Source: Artocarpus heterophyllus (taxonomy: Eukaryota > Streptophyta > Magnoliopsida > Rosales > Moraceae). From it: a stretch of 64,000 nt of DNA. This document shows positions 1-10,984 of the stretch, piece by piece. The stretch is from assembly GCA_025403435.1 (NCBI GenBank), contig CM046333.1, positions 12,115,770-12,179,769 of the forward strand. The letters run 5' to 3'. A program made the translations under genes and the position numbers. Within the stretch, counting starts at the first letter, position 1; the number at the start of each line of letters is the position of its first letter. The notes under the pieces were generated by a model, which was not told the DNA's origin, made no database searches, and saw only the letters and a list, made by a program, of their open reading frames with translations.

Positions 1-1110
1 CACCTAACGATATAGTGAACATGTGTTCACACGACTTTATAATGCCATCGAACCTGTTGATGGGCACATTCCTTCGAGACAAGATGATTGCAGTATAACG
101 AGCGTGTCTAGAAGCTTTTCTTGACAGGAATGGAAGACTACAAGAATTTAACGCTCTGACATACTAGTGGTAGCATGTGCCAGCTCTAACTAGGCGTGAC
201 ACCATCCAAAAGTTTTGTGTGCTTCAATGCGTTTGTGGCATAGGCTGGCTCCGACTACACGTGGTACCATTCTAAAAACAATTTGTGCTCCAATATGATA
301 GTGGCATAGGCTTACTTGGACTACATATAGCACCACACCAAGACTTGATGCTCCGATGGGTAAGCAGCGTATGGGCACTCGCTCTGACTCCATATGGTAC
401 CACTTTAGTACACTGATATGTAAGTGCTTACACATGGCAAAATACTCTGATGCCAAGTGATGGACATGCGTTCACTCCGACTATGCATGGTACTACTTTA
501 TTATTCGATGCCTCAATGTGTAAGTGGCATTTGAGTGTCCGCTCCGACTCCGCATGGTACCACTTTAGTACCCCAATACGTATGTAGCTACGCATGGAAA
601 ACCCCTCTGATGCGTAAATGGTTAACATGCGTTCGCTCTAACTATATATGGTACTACTTTATTATTTGATGCTCTGATGCCTAAGTGGCATATGAGTGCC
701 TGCTTCGACTCTATATGGTACCACTTTAGTGCTTCGATATATGGGTGGCTACGTATGGTAAAGTACTCCGATGCGTAAATGGTGAACATTTGTTCACTCC
801 ACTATGCATGGTACTACTCTATTATTCAAAGCTCTGATGCGTAAGTAGAGCATAGGCACTCGCATCAACTTTTTATGGTACCACTTTAGTGCTCCGTTGC
901 ATGAGTTGGCAAGGTGTTCCAATAGTGAGCATGTAACTATGAATGGTACTTCTTCAGCTATGTATGGTGTCACCTTGAATCCCCCTCCTCAATGCGGAAA
1001 ATGGAGGACATGTGTTTGCTTCGACTACATGTGATGCTATTTGGCTATGTACAATGCCGTCTTATATATAAAATAAAAGACATGTGCTTGCTCCGACTAC
1101 AAGAGGTGCA
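1..1110. repeat. Degenerate tandem array with 160-bp period
   Basis: A diverged satellite-like array. The phrase ATGGTACCACTTTAG recurs at about 394, 554, 715 and 875, a spacing of 160, 161 and 160 bp. A sister phrase, ATGGTACTACTTTATTATT, falls at about 487, 648 and 808. Each 160-bp unit is therefore built from two related subunits of roughly 93 and 67 bp. Units before 390 and after 960 are much more diverged but keep fragments such as GCTCCGACTAC. Short ORFs on both strands follow the repeat and are not genes. The left end lies outside the window. Confidence 0.8.
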
Positions 1111-1389
1111 ATACCTCGACAGCCTATATTTGTGTCAACTATGGCATCACTCTATGACGAACTGCAATGTGTAAGTGCTGACTTACTCTCGCATATAGCA
1201 CGATCATACTCTGCCACTAGCCTAGCACAACTTCACTCTAAGAGTTTTGGAAGACATGCATTTGTTGCAATTGTGCATAGATCGATTGTCTCCATATTTG
1301 ACGCCAATGTGTGATTGCTAAAAGCTTCGAATTTAAACAAGAAAGTTAGAATGCACACCTAGATTAAGTCATCATGATATAGTCTTTGA
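1111..1389. other. No recognisable feature
   Basis: Single-copy-looking sequence between the degenerate array and a decayed reading region. A 76-codon plus-strand ORF here has no recognisable motif and I treat it as chance. It may include the most diverged array units. Confidence 0.4.
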
Positions 1390-2560
1390 CTCCCCTCCTT
1401 TGGAGCAACATTGGGAACCATCTGCATCTCCACTGTCATGCCCTCCATAGCAACTTAGGAGGTGGGAATAGCGGCAATTAGCTGATCTTCCAAAATCCCC
1501 TTCGGAATACCCGTGGTTTGTGCATCTTTGCCATTGATAGGCCTCTCCGAATATGCTTCCATCACAATCTCAAAACCTTGCCGCGGAATGCTGCTTAAGA
1601 AAGGCATCCGTGCCACCTCCGCTACCCGCTCTAGAGCCGTCTTCTTTCCTTCAATAGTGGTACCCTTCTTTGGCTTAGTGCCCATAGGATAGTGAGCATG
1701 TTTGACTTCAACATAATAAGCAGTAGATCAACCTCACTAGGGCGTGACCTGCTGAACTGCCCTCCGATGCTAACCTTGTGATAACTATGGAACTGTTATT
1801 CTTCAATTTGTCTTTCTCTATGGATATTTCTATCGATAATGAAATAGGAATGGAAGAAGTACCAAAATCTTTTGACTTACCTTTCACTTGGAAGGACCCT
1901 ATGGAGATATCTTAATGGAGGAGTCCCTTCGGCGCCGAGTGCTCCGATGTAGAGAATCTACAGGAATAACCTTTAACGACGACAGGTGCGATTTGGCTAC
2001 CGTCTTTGCCTTCTTTGCTGGCTATTGCGAAGAAAAACCATCCACTGTCTTCGTCTTCATTTATGCTAGTGCGCCGTATTCCATGCGACCTTTCTCGTCA
2101 ATGAACACTTAATGGAGAGAAGTCTTCTTTGTAAGGTTGATCATGGCCTTAGAGCCTAGATTTTTCATCTCCTCTAAAACGTTCTCGGGAGCTAGAGGCT
2201 TTGACTTGGTGAATGGAGTATGATAGAATACGACAATATGAATCAGCTAATCTTGTCAAAACTTAACATAATCCTCTACATGTAGCCAAAACGAGATGAA
2301 AAGGAAGCAACAACTCCCATTTTTCCCAAGTATGTCACCTGCCGTAGGACCAAGAAAGAACAACGCCTTTTGCTCATACCTCGTGGGTATGCTAGGTTCG
2401 TCCTGATCAAGCCCAAACTGCCATTTGAACTGTTGAGGTTTATGCATGGCCACTGGAGCAATGCTATTGATTTTGTATCCAGACAGTTATGAAGGGATGA
2501 TGCCCAAGAAAAAGTAAAATTCTTTGAGGCCAAACCTCTTGGGGTCAGTCCCTAGAACCA
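1390..2560 (-). pseudogene. Decayed coding relic, possibly plant-mobile-domain-like
   Basis: On the minus strand, protein-like stretches follow each other in different frames with several stops, as in an old transposon-associated gene. The part at 2256-2540 reads GLKEFYFFLG, then QFKWQFGLDQDEP followed by FFLGPTAGD. The phrase QFG-DQ-P resembles the RQFGFDQ-P signature of plant mobile domain proteins carried by many MULEs and retrotransposons. The part at 1455-1685 is lysine-rich and then reads ALERVAEVARMPFLSSIPRQ, which I do not recognise. No intact start, no continuous frame and no ends of a host element are visible. The family call is an inference from one short motif. Confidence 0.3.
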
Positions 2561-2589
2561 ACACACTATCGAAGTAAACTCCTCCTCTG

Positions 2590-2690
2590 CACCAAGTTTC
2601 TCTCTCTCTTTTTCTCCCTTTGAGTTTCTTGCTCTCTCTCTTCCCTTTGATTTTTGGTGCCTCTTTCTCTCTCTACACTATGTTGCTTAG
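2590..2690. repeat. CT-rich low-complexity tract
   Basis: A pyrimidine tract made of CTCTCT and TTTCTCC runs. On the minus strand it would be a GA-rich leader just upstream of the decayed reading region, so it could be its old 5' UTR. Confidence 0.6.
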
Positions 2691-3059
2691 TTGGGTAGTT
2701 TTGTTAAATGTCTGTGGTTTTGGTGGGTGTCTTTTCACTTTCACTTAAAAAGGCACTTGCAAGAATGTACGACGTGATAGTTACCAGTGTAATCATTGCG
2801 CTTTTTAAAAGAAAAAAATTACCCATGTAGTCAAGATGAGACTCCCTTTTTTAAAATAATAATAATAATAATATTATGTGTAATATATCAATATTTATTT
2901 ACAAAAAGAGGTGACTATTTTTTAATAAATAGTTATTTTAAAATTTATTTTGAGATATTAGAGTATATTTTCAACTTTTGTTTTTTAACATATATATATA
3001 TAAATATATACACATACATACTTATGTAACCATGCATAATGGACAGGTGGTGAGTACAT
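2691..3059. other. AT-rich intergenic stretch with AAT microsatellite
   Basis: Very AT-rich sequence with an AAT run near 2855-2875 and TATATA runs near 2989-3012. A 77-codon ORF here is low complexity and not a gene. Confidence 0.6.
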
Positions 3060-4960
3060 AATATTTAAATCTTCTAGACTTTGGCGCGAACGCCTACCAC
3101 CGTAGTGACGGAGGTGCCAACTTCTCCCCGAAGCTGCCTATTTATGACAATCCCAATGAATTAAATGCATAACGACTTTGTTTCGAAATCACTCTAACGG
3201 GCCTTGATGACCTCCAAAGACATCAACTAGCTAATTTCCTCTCGAATCTTGTGCATCTGAAGAAGTGTTGTTTATTTTGTTCCAAGAAATTTGAAGAACA
3301 TAGGCCAATCTGAAAGTGCTTCAGAGCCAAACAAAAACCTTCACTAGGCATTTCTAGGAGACGCGTACAGCCCAAGTTGCTATGATTTGTTGTATGGACC
3401 ATCTAGTTCTGCTACATAGCCCCCGCGACCAACGGGGCTAATGTTAATGGCCAATTTCGTACTAGCCCCTCCAAAGGCCCAAATGCAATATCCTTGTCCT
3501 ACGACATCGACAAACTCACTTCATGGGTCCAAGCCATGCTTGGGAAACTATTGTGCGTTGTGGTTTGGTAGGCCATGAGTAGTCAAATAGGCCCACTCAT
3601 TTTGGTTCAATTCAATTTCAAGTCCTACTTGGGGGATTTTAAAGTTAGTTGAATCAAAATGAATGGTTGATGGAGGAAATAAACCCAAAAGTCTTCCTTT
3701 TTGCTTAAAAATAGCCTGAAATACTCTATTTTTGGCTTTGCATGGCCCAAGGAATTGAAATCCAAGTCCAAAATTATTTTTGTAGCAAAAAGGTCAAGAA
3801 AAAACTCCACAACGAAGCACTAGGCATGCCTCTGGAGCACCCAGCATGCCTCTAAATCTAGAAGGGCTTCGTCTACAGCAAGATAGCCTTTGCCCGAGTT
3901 GAAAGTCCACCGTCAAAGGTGTCATACATGCACCTCCATCACCAATTCCCGCCCAAGATTTTGAAGAAATTCTGATGATGCATCAAAAATTTCATGCTTG
4001 ATCAAAATAGATAGACCAAGTGCCAAAGGTAAAAGCATGCTTGCCAGCCCTCCAAAAATAGATGATTAGACTTAGTCAAACCACCTAGGAACATCAGGCC
4101 TAGAAGAGCTTTGTAGCAACCATAAATGCATGCCATTTTTAGCCAACTCAAAAATTAACCTCCAAAAGTACTTGGCACTGCTTGCTCCAGAGGGAAATGA
4201 AGCTAGCACGCGATATGGGAGCACTAGGAGACCAGCCTAGAGCAAGGTACCCATCTCCATTATAAATAGTCCCTATATTCTTCAATGAACAACACATCAT
4301 CAAAAGGACTTAAGCCCATACTTTCAAACCATTTTTGCCCTCTATAGCATTAGAAAAAATATCGTCTCCTTCCAAGTTTGCGCCGTTCAAACTTAGAAAA
4401 TTTTCAAAAAATCTCCAATTTTCTCCTATCAGAGATTGAGTCCCTCCCCCATTACTCACTTTAGTCTCTTCAAATCCTATGAGATCATTGCCAAAATACT
4501 TAAGTCTCACCAAAGTTCACTACTCACTTAGGAGCTTTCAAGTCTCAAGCTTTATCCTTCAACGATCCGAACCCAAAGATGGAGGCAACCTGTGTTTGCC
4601 TCTAAAGCAAATTTTTTGGAAAATCCAAACAACTTCAAAACTTCACACGTCAGCTCTCTTCCTACCGCAAGCGAGATCCAACAATAGAAGCAGCTTTGTC
4701 TCCATTCTTTGAATTCATTCCTTCATTAACCATTGACTATTCCTTCCACTGTCATCGCTTATGATAGTTCCTCCATTGCTATATTTTTCGTGTTTTCTTG
4801 GTTTTTATCATAGGTTCTCTTAGTTGATTAGCAAGAGCAAGTCCTAGAAGCCGGCTTTTTGAACTCAATCTAGGCATAACTGTCCCTACCCCCTATTAGA
4901 GATCTTGCCGAAGTCATCTCGTATGAACTAACTGATTGTTCTAGCCATGTCATCATCAAC
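3060..4960 (+). other. LTR-like non-coding region with TATA box
   Basis: Less AT-rich than its surroundings and without coding potential. TATAAATAG at 4261 is followed after about 25 bp by a CA-rich possible start region and then by a pyrimidine-rich leader (4310-4800). This is the usual order of U3, TATA and R in a plant LTR. Phrases such as TTTGGCGCGAACGCC near 3080 resemble Gypsy non-coding DNA. I could not find TG...CA ends, a primer-binding site or a second copy, so this may be a solo or truncated LTR or leader region. Small ORFs at 3625-3810, 4310-4513 and 4479-4712 have no family motif. Confidence 0.35.
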
Positions 4961-5300
4961 ACTAGCAAATCAAAGACCAACATATGTACTCCCCTAACAA
5001 GTCATACTGTGCAAATCTATTTGGCCCTAATAGTAATCAAAACATAACACACTGATAGAAACTACAAAATTACTCTCCACAATATAGCATGTGGTATTCA
5101 ACTAGTGTTAAAAAAAGGGGGAAATAGCATTTTTTTTTCCTCTCCATTTCTTTCCCTTCCATTTTGATTTTACCAATTATTTTGAGCATTGGCAATTCCA
5201 TGCAAGAGTATAGGGATAAAACAAGGACATGATAATAAGAAAATAATAAAATAAGAAAAAATTTCAAATTAGTACCTTCTGTCATATCAAAATATGCATT
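4961..5300. other. No recognisable feature
   Basis: AT-rich flank of the Pack-MULE-like element. A T8 run and A/T-rich segments are present, with no coding signal or repeat boundary that I can support. Confidence 0.4.
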
Positions 5301-5445
5301 TGATATACCATGTTTTGTAAAATTTAATATCAGTACCTTGACCTTTTAGAAAAATTTTTTTAGTACCTCGAAGCCCTTTTTTTTAACCCCAAAAGATAAA
5401 CTTACCCTTATTATAAAATATAAACAGGTGGCTAAAAATTTTCAA
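5301..5445 (+). repeat. Left TIR of the Pack-MULE-like element
   Basis: Inverted partner of 6321-6472. It contains repeated GTACC(T) subunits (near 5332 and 5366), as does the other arm. Confidence 0.8.
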
Positions 5446-5474
5446 TAAAAAAACCCAAAAATTAAAAAAAAATG

Positions 5475-5938
5475 GAGTCAAATATCTCACGTCCTTAATC
5501 TTGATCTTCATTTCCTCCATTTCTGTTCTTAACCTCTTGTTTTTTGGCTCCAAATCTTCAATTTACTTTGAAGCTCTCTCTAGCTCAACTTCTTTGTTCG
5601 AAATCTCATTCTTGAGCACCGGGACAATGGTGACAAACTCCTTCAGTAGCTTATGCTCAAGAAGCTCCATCTTCAAGTGAGATTCTCTCTCCCTCTTAGA
5701 GCTCCTCCATGAGGTAAATGAGCTCCATCACATCTAGTGGCTTGGGCTAGATTTGGGTAGAGGATCGAGGGAAGTAGATGCCAAAAGATCGCAAGAAAAC
5801 TGCCTTCTAAGAAGACACCTTGGTCGCTAAGCTCGGAGGCGGCAATGGCAGTTTCACTGGTAGTTCTAGCTTCAAATAGGCCTATGATTTTTGAAAGCCA
5901 ATTGCCATCTTCACCTTCCCATCCATTGCTTCCACCAT
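5475..5938 (-). pseudogene. CHUP1/IPGA1-like coiled-coil fragment captured by transposon
   Basis: Read on the minus strand from an ATG at 5938, this gives a basic, proline-rich start (LPVKLPLPP, then FGIYFPRSSTQI) and then a charged coiled coil: MELIYLMEEL, LEHKLLKEFVTIVPVLKNEI, VELERASK, IEDLEPKNKRLRTEMEEMK. The order 'LVEELRERE, LLEHKLLKES, VPVLENEI, KRIE-LEAENERLR' is typical of CHUP1-like and IPGA1-like actin or microtubule-associated proteins. I infer a captured N-terminal fragment of such a host gene. At least four in-frame stops and one frameshift near 5690 break it, so it is not a working protein. It fills about 40% of the element and runs against the plus direction of the neighbouring Gypsy remnant. 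The family assignment rests on motif memory, not a search. Confidence 0.6.
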
Positions 5939-6320
5939 TATTGGGAGAAGAGGGACATCATTGCAGAGGGGAGACCATCAACTATTAGGATCAAGGAGGA
6001 AGTTGAGTTAGTGGAAGGACGAAGACACTACTGATGAGCTGGATTTGACCAGAGCCAGAGGAGGGAGAGAACAGAGAACAAGAACCAGTCATGGCAATTT
6101 TTTTTAGATCAAGATGAAGAAGAAGATTGAAGAAGATGAAGAAGAGGATTAGATTTTTTTTCAGATCAATTTTTTTTAGTGTTTGGTTAGATCATTTTTT
6201 CGTGAAATGGGTGATAAGTGAGCAAAGAAGATAGAGGAAGATGTTTTTTTTTTTTTTTGTCTAATTTCAAAGATCTGGAAGTGAAGTGAGTAAGTTAGGA
6301 CCTAGGAAATCTCACTCTAA
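5939..6320. other. Interior of Pack-MULE-like element upstream of captured fragment
   Basis: GA-rich on the plus strand (GAAGAAGAAGATTGAAG near 6120) and therefore CT-rich on the minus strand, as expected of a plant 5' UTR captured with the gene fragment. Several T or A runs occur. No frame of its own is recognisable. Confidence 0.5.
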
Positions 6321-6472
6321 TTTTTTAATTAAAAATTTTTGGCCAACTGTTTATATTTTATAATAAGGATAAGTTTGTCTTTTGATGTCCTAAAAAAAGG
6401 CTTCGAGATACTAAAAAAAGATTTTCTAAAGATCAAGGTACCAATATTAAATATTACAAGATATAGGGTACC
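6321..6472 (-). repeat. Right TIR of the Pack-MULE-like element
   Basis: Inverted copy of 5301-5445, with about 85-90% identity by eye over the inner 100 bp. Confidence 0.8.
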
Positions 6473-9026
6473 ATTTTGTAGAGGAGGCCACATGGGAAAG
6501 ATAAAAAGAGATAGGGAACAAGTATTTAGAACTATTCAGCATGTCAAATTTTGAGAATAAAATTTCATAAGGAGGAGAGGATTGTAATGCCCGATTAACT
6601 CATAAGTAGCTAGTAATAACCATCTTGTATTTTTATGCATTTAGCGAACATATAATACTAAATAATGAGCATATAGAAAGCATACTATCATAAGCATAAG
6701 TACTTATTTTTAAGATTGAATCATATATAAATATGCTTATATTCATTGAATATGACATTGAATTATTAATGTATGATCTAACATGTTTTTAAAGTTCTAA
6801 CTTGGTGAAAAGCTCAATTTCTCAGTTACAGAAGTTGGTGTGCTTATCAGTTACAAAATAAATTGGAAAGTGTTTCTCCCTATTAAATGCATTCTAAACT
6901 AATTGTTTTGCCTATTTATTCTTTTGAAATATGTAGATTTGGTTAGAATTGAAAGTATACAAAATAGTGCAATTTGATTGGTTTGTTGACTAGGTTATAG
7001 AAATTGAGTTGTACTTATTTGTACTTGATTAATTGGCTAACTATTAGTTGAATTCTTCTACTCAGTACTCTTTCCACATGTCAAACCCTAAAAAAAAGGT
7101 GGCAAAAGCTTCCAAGCAATTTCTTCCTTCAACTCACTTGCTTTTGACTAAGTCAAATGAATTTGAAAATTATATTTTTGCTCCTTACCCTCTCTAGCAG
7201 CCCTAAATTCATCCAGACTTTCCTCACTTCTTTCTCTTCATTTTTCAAGCCCTCAAGCTCATAAAACTAAAACCAGATTATAGAAATTTGGATTACACAA
7301 AACAAGCCAAGTTCTCACTATTTTGAGCTTAAAAATTACTGTTTTGACCTTTAATAGAACCTTAACTTCAAGCCCTACAAGGTAACATTTATATTTTTGT
7401 TTCTTATGATGAAATAAAGTTGTTTTCTATTATATATGATTAAAGATTTAGATAAAGTAAGGTATGAAAAATTTGGGCTTAATTTAAGTTAGTTGAACTA
7501 AATTTCTCTTCTATTGAAATATAATCAGTATTTTATGTTTTATTATATCTATGCTGCTTATTGGATATTTTAAATTGTTTTCCTACGATTAAGAATGATT
7601 AATAATTAGAATTAAATTTAGCTTGTAATTAAAATCAAAATTAAGTCAAGTTATATCTTTATTGGCTTTCTAATGAATTGTTCATATGGTGAACACTTTT
7701 TATGATTTTTATTGTAGCCTTATTAATATTAAATGTTTGACATTGCCAATGAAGTCAAGAAGTGATGAGACTATTATGTGCTTTATATTCTTAGTTGTTC
7801 TTTAATGTAAATATGTACATGTATGTTAGAAACCTTATTGTTATGAGTTTATGATGATATATGACTTTATATTTGTTTATTTAAAGCATGTTGTATGATT
7901 GAGAACATGCAAAATAATTAAGAATACTTATACTATTTTAGGCTATGTTCAAAGTTGCTTATACTTTAAGAAATTATAATTCTATCTGCATATGTGATAT
8001 TTTTTCTTTTCATAACATTAATAGGGTGTTTGGAAGGGTGATGGAAACCATTGCTTAAAACCACTTTTACTACAGCATGTGAGAGCTTTACACTGTAGCT
8101 ATTTTTTATTATTACTGAAGCATGTAAGAGCTTTACACTATTTATAACTAAAAAAGTTGTGGGAACCACTTTTGCCAAACACGAGGTAAGATAAATAAAA
8201 TTTGATTATATTAGGCCTTTTAGCACATTTTAGCACAACCAAATCTCCTAAAAGGAATTTTTTTTTTCACTCAATGACAAATTGGAGTTGAGGTATGCAA
8301 ACACTATCATTTTATGCATCACAAGAACTATATAATGTTTGGAATGTTGTTATTTTGCAAGGTTATATAGATTGTTGAAAAATGTTCATGGTTCATAAAA
8401 TTCATGAGATATGATCTAAAAAGGATTGAGGTTTTTAATAAAAATAGAAGTATGGTACTTAATTGGTGGTCAGGTAGCCACAGGACATGGGTAGGACTGG
8501 TGGACCCAACAAAAGGTGGTAAATACTTGAAGTTGAAGAAACAAGATAAGAAAAGTTATAAAGACTAAGATGAAATGCAGCAAATACTTGAGGTCTAAAA
8601 ACTAAGACAGACCCCGTATTATTACTATTACATTGGCTAAATTATGATGAACATGATCCAAAAACCACGACCTATCATACTAGTTAAGTGCTACACTCTA
8701 AGAGTACCCAAAAGTTAAGTAAAAGAGAAAGATTTGTTCAAAGAAAAATGATAAAAGAAAATGTCTGATCGTATTCTCATTTATATTTGTGCATTAGTTT
8801 CTATTTACTAAGCCTTTAGCTCATTATAGTTCTTATGATGCAAATGAGGTAGTACAAGGTTAAAGGTTGACCGAGTGTTTAGAGTTGTCAGATAGAGATT
8901 TGTTTATATGCTATGTTTTGTAGCTTTGAAAGCTTTTTGTAAAACTCTATTTGTGTCAAACTTAGAAACTCTGTAATGGTTTATAAATTGATCATTACTA
9001 ACTTTAGATGTGATAATATACTCTAC
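6473..9026 (+). mobile_element. Gypsy chromovirus 3' end: polypurine tract and LTR
   Basis: The segment TCAAATTTTGAGAATAAAAT (6544-6563) followed by TTCATAAGGAGGAGAGGAT is the usual tail of Tekay/Del-type chromoviruses, where 'TCAAATTTCGAGGACGAAAT' is followed by a purine tract and the LTR. The LTR would start with TGTAATGCCC at 6583. Its right end is unclear: CTCTACA near 9026 is my best candidate, and a Harbinger end follows at about 9158. A pyrimidine-rich leader-like stretch lies at 7180-7290. No pol sequence is left, because the Pack-MULE-like element abuts at 6472. A small MITE sits inside at 8024-8185. Confidence 0.55.
8024..8185. mobile_element. Short MITE inside the LTR
   Basis: Ends are GGGTGTTTGGAAGGGTGATG at the left and, in reverse complement, CTCGTGTTTGGCAAAAGTGG at the right. 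Inside, the phrase CATGTGAGAGCTTTACACT is repeated as CATGTAAGAGCTTTACACT. Size and the GTGTTTGG terminus fit a hAT- or Tourist-type MITE. No clear target duplication was found. Confidence 0.6.
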
Positions 9027-9157
9027 ATCCCATCTTTAAATATTATATATGTTGTAAATAAGCAATAGCTTCAAAACCCTTTACATTGATACGAATATTT
9101 TAAGTAAACCATAACATTTATAATGTAAAGGAAATATTAATACTTTTTATTATAGCT
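9027..9157. other. Short AT-rich spacer
   Basis: AT-rich DNA between the putative LTR end and the Harbinger left end. No feature is recognised. Confidence 0.4.
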
Positions 9158-9484
9158 ATGGTCATCTCCAACCTATTGCACAATTTTGGTGCTGCCTTTG
9201 CACCAAAATGGTGCAATTTCAACATCAAACATAAAGTTCATCTCCAACCCAATGACCTTAAAAGTTACACTGGTCTATTTAACCAATTATTTCTTAATAA
9301 ATACATAAATATATTATAAATTCAACCAGCCATTACAAAAGAAATAATAATAAATAGTTAAATTACATTAGAAAATACTCTACTTAAATATTACAATTTG
9401 AAATTAATTATATTAACTCGAATGAGTAGAAAACACTACATTAAATAAAAAGATGCAAAAAAAATTACATATGGATAATCACTT

Positions 9485-10690
9485 ATTCCATTGAATTAGC
9501 ATATTCATCCCACAAATGATCAATTAATGCATTGCAAAAAGTAATGTGAGCGTCTCTATCCCTAAGCTGTCTGTACTTATTAAGGAACTTTTGAAATCAA
9601 GTATTTTCATCTACCACCATTTGAACTTCCAGTCATGGCGCTTCCATCGCCTCTTGAATTTGTACATCCAAATCACACTATCCTCGACTATCATGTTGTG
9701 CATAATAAAGCACGCTGTCATTATATCTTGCAAAACCTTTTTTGCTCCAAAATCATGTCGGTTTTGCCACTATGGAAAACTGTGATTGAAGAACTCTAAA
9801 TGTACGTTCCATATCTTTTCTACATGCTTGCTGTTTCATTGCAAAATATTGTTGTTTAGGAACCCATGGATCGTGAATAGTTTGGATAAGAGTAGACCAT
9901 TTTCGGTATATACTATTAGCTAAGTGTAACCCATGTTATAGTCTTTTCCTTTAATGAAGTATTAAGTAGGAGGAGCAATACCATTGGCGAGGTTGGAAAA
10001 AAGATGTGATTCTTCCAACACATTAATGTCATTGTTGGAGCCCGGCATACCGAAGTAAGCATTCCATATCCACATATCATAATCAGCGACAACTTCGAGA
10101 ATTATAGTTAGGCATCCATTACTCCCTATGTCTTGTCCTACCTATGCCGTTGGACAATTTTTCCACCTCCAATGCATACAATCTAGACTACCCAACATTT
10201 TTGGAAATCCACGATGTTGGCCAATATTGACTAGCCTAGCAACATCATTAGTGGTATGTGATTTCAGTATCAACCTGTAAACACCACCACAACAGCACGA
10301 CAGAATCTCTTCATACTTTCAATTGTTGTAGACTTTCCCATTTTAATGTACTCATTAGTATTATCCGCCGGTACACCATATGCCCAAAACATAGCTGTTA
10401 TTTTTTATAAAGTAGACAATCTGAGTCTATCAAGCGCATCTCGTCATTATATGAAGTATATGTCATGACCCTTCACAACATCAACAATACATAGGAATAA
10501 ATTTCAAGACATTCTAAATCATCGATGAAATATCTCTTCATTGAATCGTGGGTTCTCAGTAAAATAGTTGTTGAATAGATTATGATTAGCACTTTCTTAG
10601 TCACGATTAATCATTACATGACTAAGAATTGAGCCTCCATAAATCGCATGGTTGTTTTGTCGATTGAAATAGTGAGCGAGGATGATATTG
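9485..10690 (-). pseudogene. PIF/Harbinger DDE transposase relic
   Basis: Read on the minus strand, the usual blocks come in order. First FRMS then LFLCIVDVVKGHD, LDRLRLSTL and AYGVPADNTNEYIKMGKSTT. Then ESMKRFCRAVV, MLGSLDCMHWRWKNCPTA (first catalytic Asp), WIWNAYFGMPGSNNDINVLE (second Asp), KGKDYNMGY, a block with ERTFRVLQ (expected Glu region), IMHNMIVED, and finally ALIDHLWDEYANSME. At least eight stops and several frame changes occur, so it cannot be active. This DDE_Tnp_4 nuclease cuts and pastes PIF-type elements together with an ORF1 Myb-like protein, which is represented by relics to the right. No start codon can be assigned. Confidence 0.9.
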
Positions 10691-10984
10691 TTGTTAGTGG
10701 TTATTTGATTAATAACTTCTTGTTGTTCTTCAATCCTTTCAAAATCTTTAATCAATTGCACATCTTCTTTGTTTTAACTGTCAGAAAATGAAGAATTTGA
10801 AGCGACAAATTGGATGGACTATCAATGTTGAAATTAATTTTCAAAGCTAGAAAAAACTAGATAACACTCTTTTGTTTGAATATCAAAAGAGAAAGCGATG
10901 CAATGAAATTTAGTTTTCCTTTTTTTTTAAATTGTTGAAGACGATATTTTATTAGGTAAGAAATCAGAATTAGCTGGATCACAT
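10691..10984. other. 5' flank of transposase relic
   Basis: AT-rich DNA between the transposase start and the 114-bp minisatellite, probably the minus-strand leader of the transposase gene. No intact feature. Confidence 0.4.

Larger units (their letters stand above)
5301..6472. mobile_element. Pack-MULE-like TIR element with captured gene fragment
   Basis: A non-autonomous DNA transposon of about 1.17 kb bounded by inverted repeats of about 145-150 bp. The left arm (5301-5445) reads inward through ATTTAATATCAGTACCTTGA, AGTACCTCGAAGCC and TTATAAAATATAAACAG. The reverse complement of the right arm (6321-6472) gives ATTTAATATTGGTACCTTGA, AGTATCTCGAAGCC and TTATAAAATATAAACAG. Long TIRs and an interior made of gene-like sequence without a transposase match Pack-MULEs. 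I could not confirm a 9-bp target duplication, so the MULE label is inferred from TIR length and cargo. The cargo is a minus-strand CHUP1-like fragment. Confidence 0.75.
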
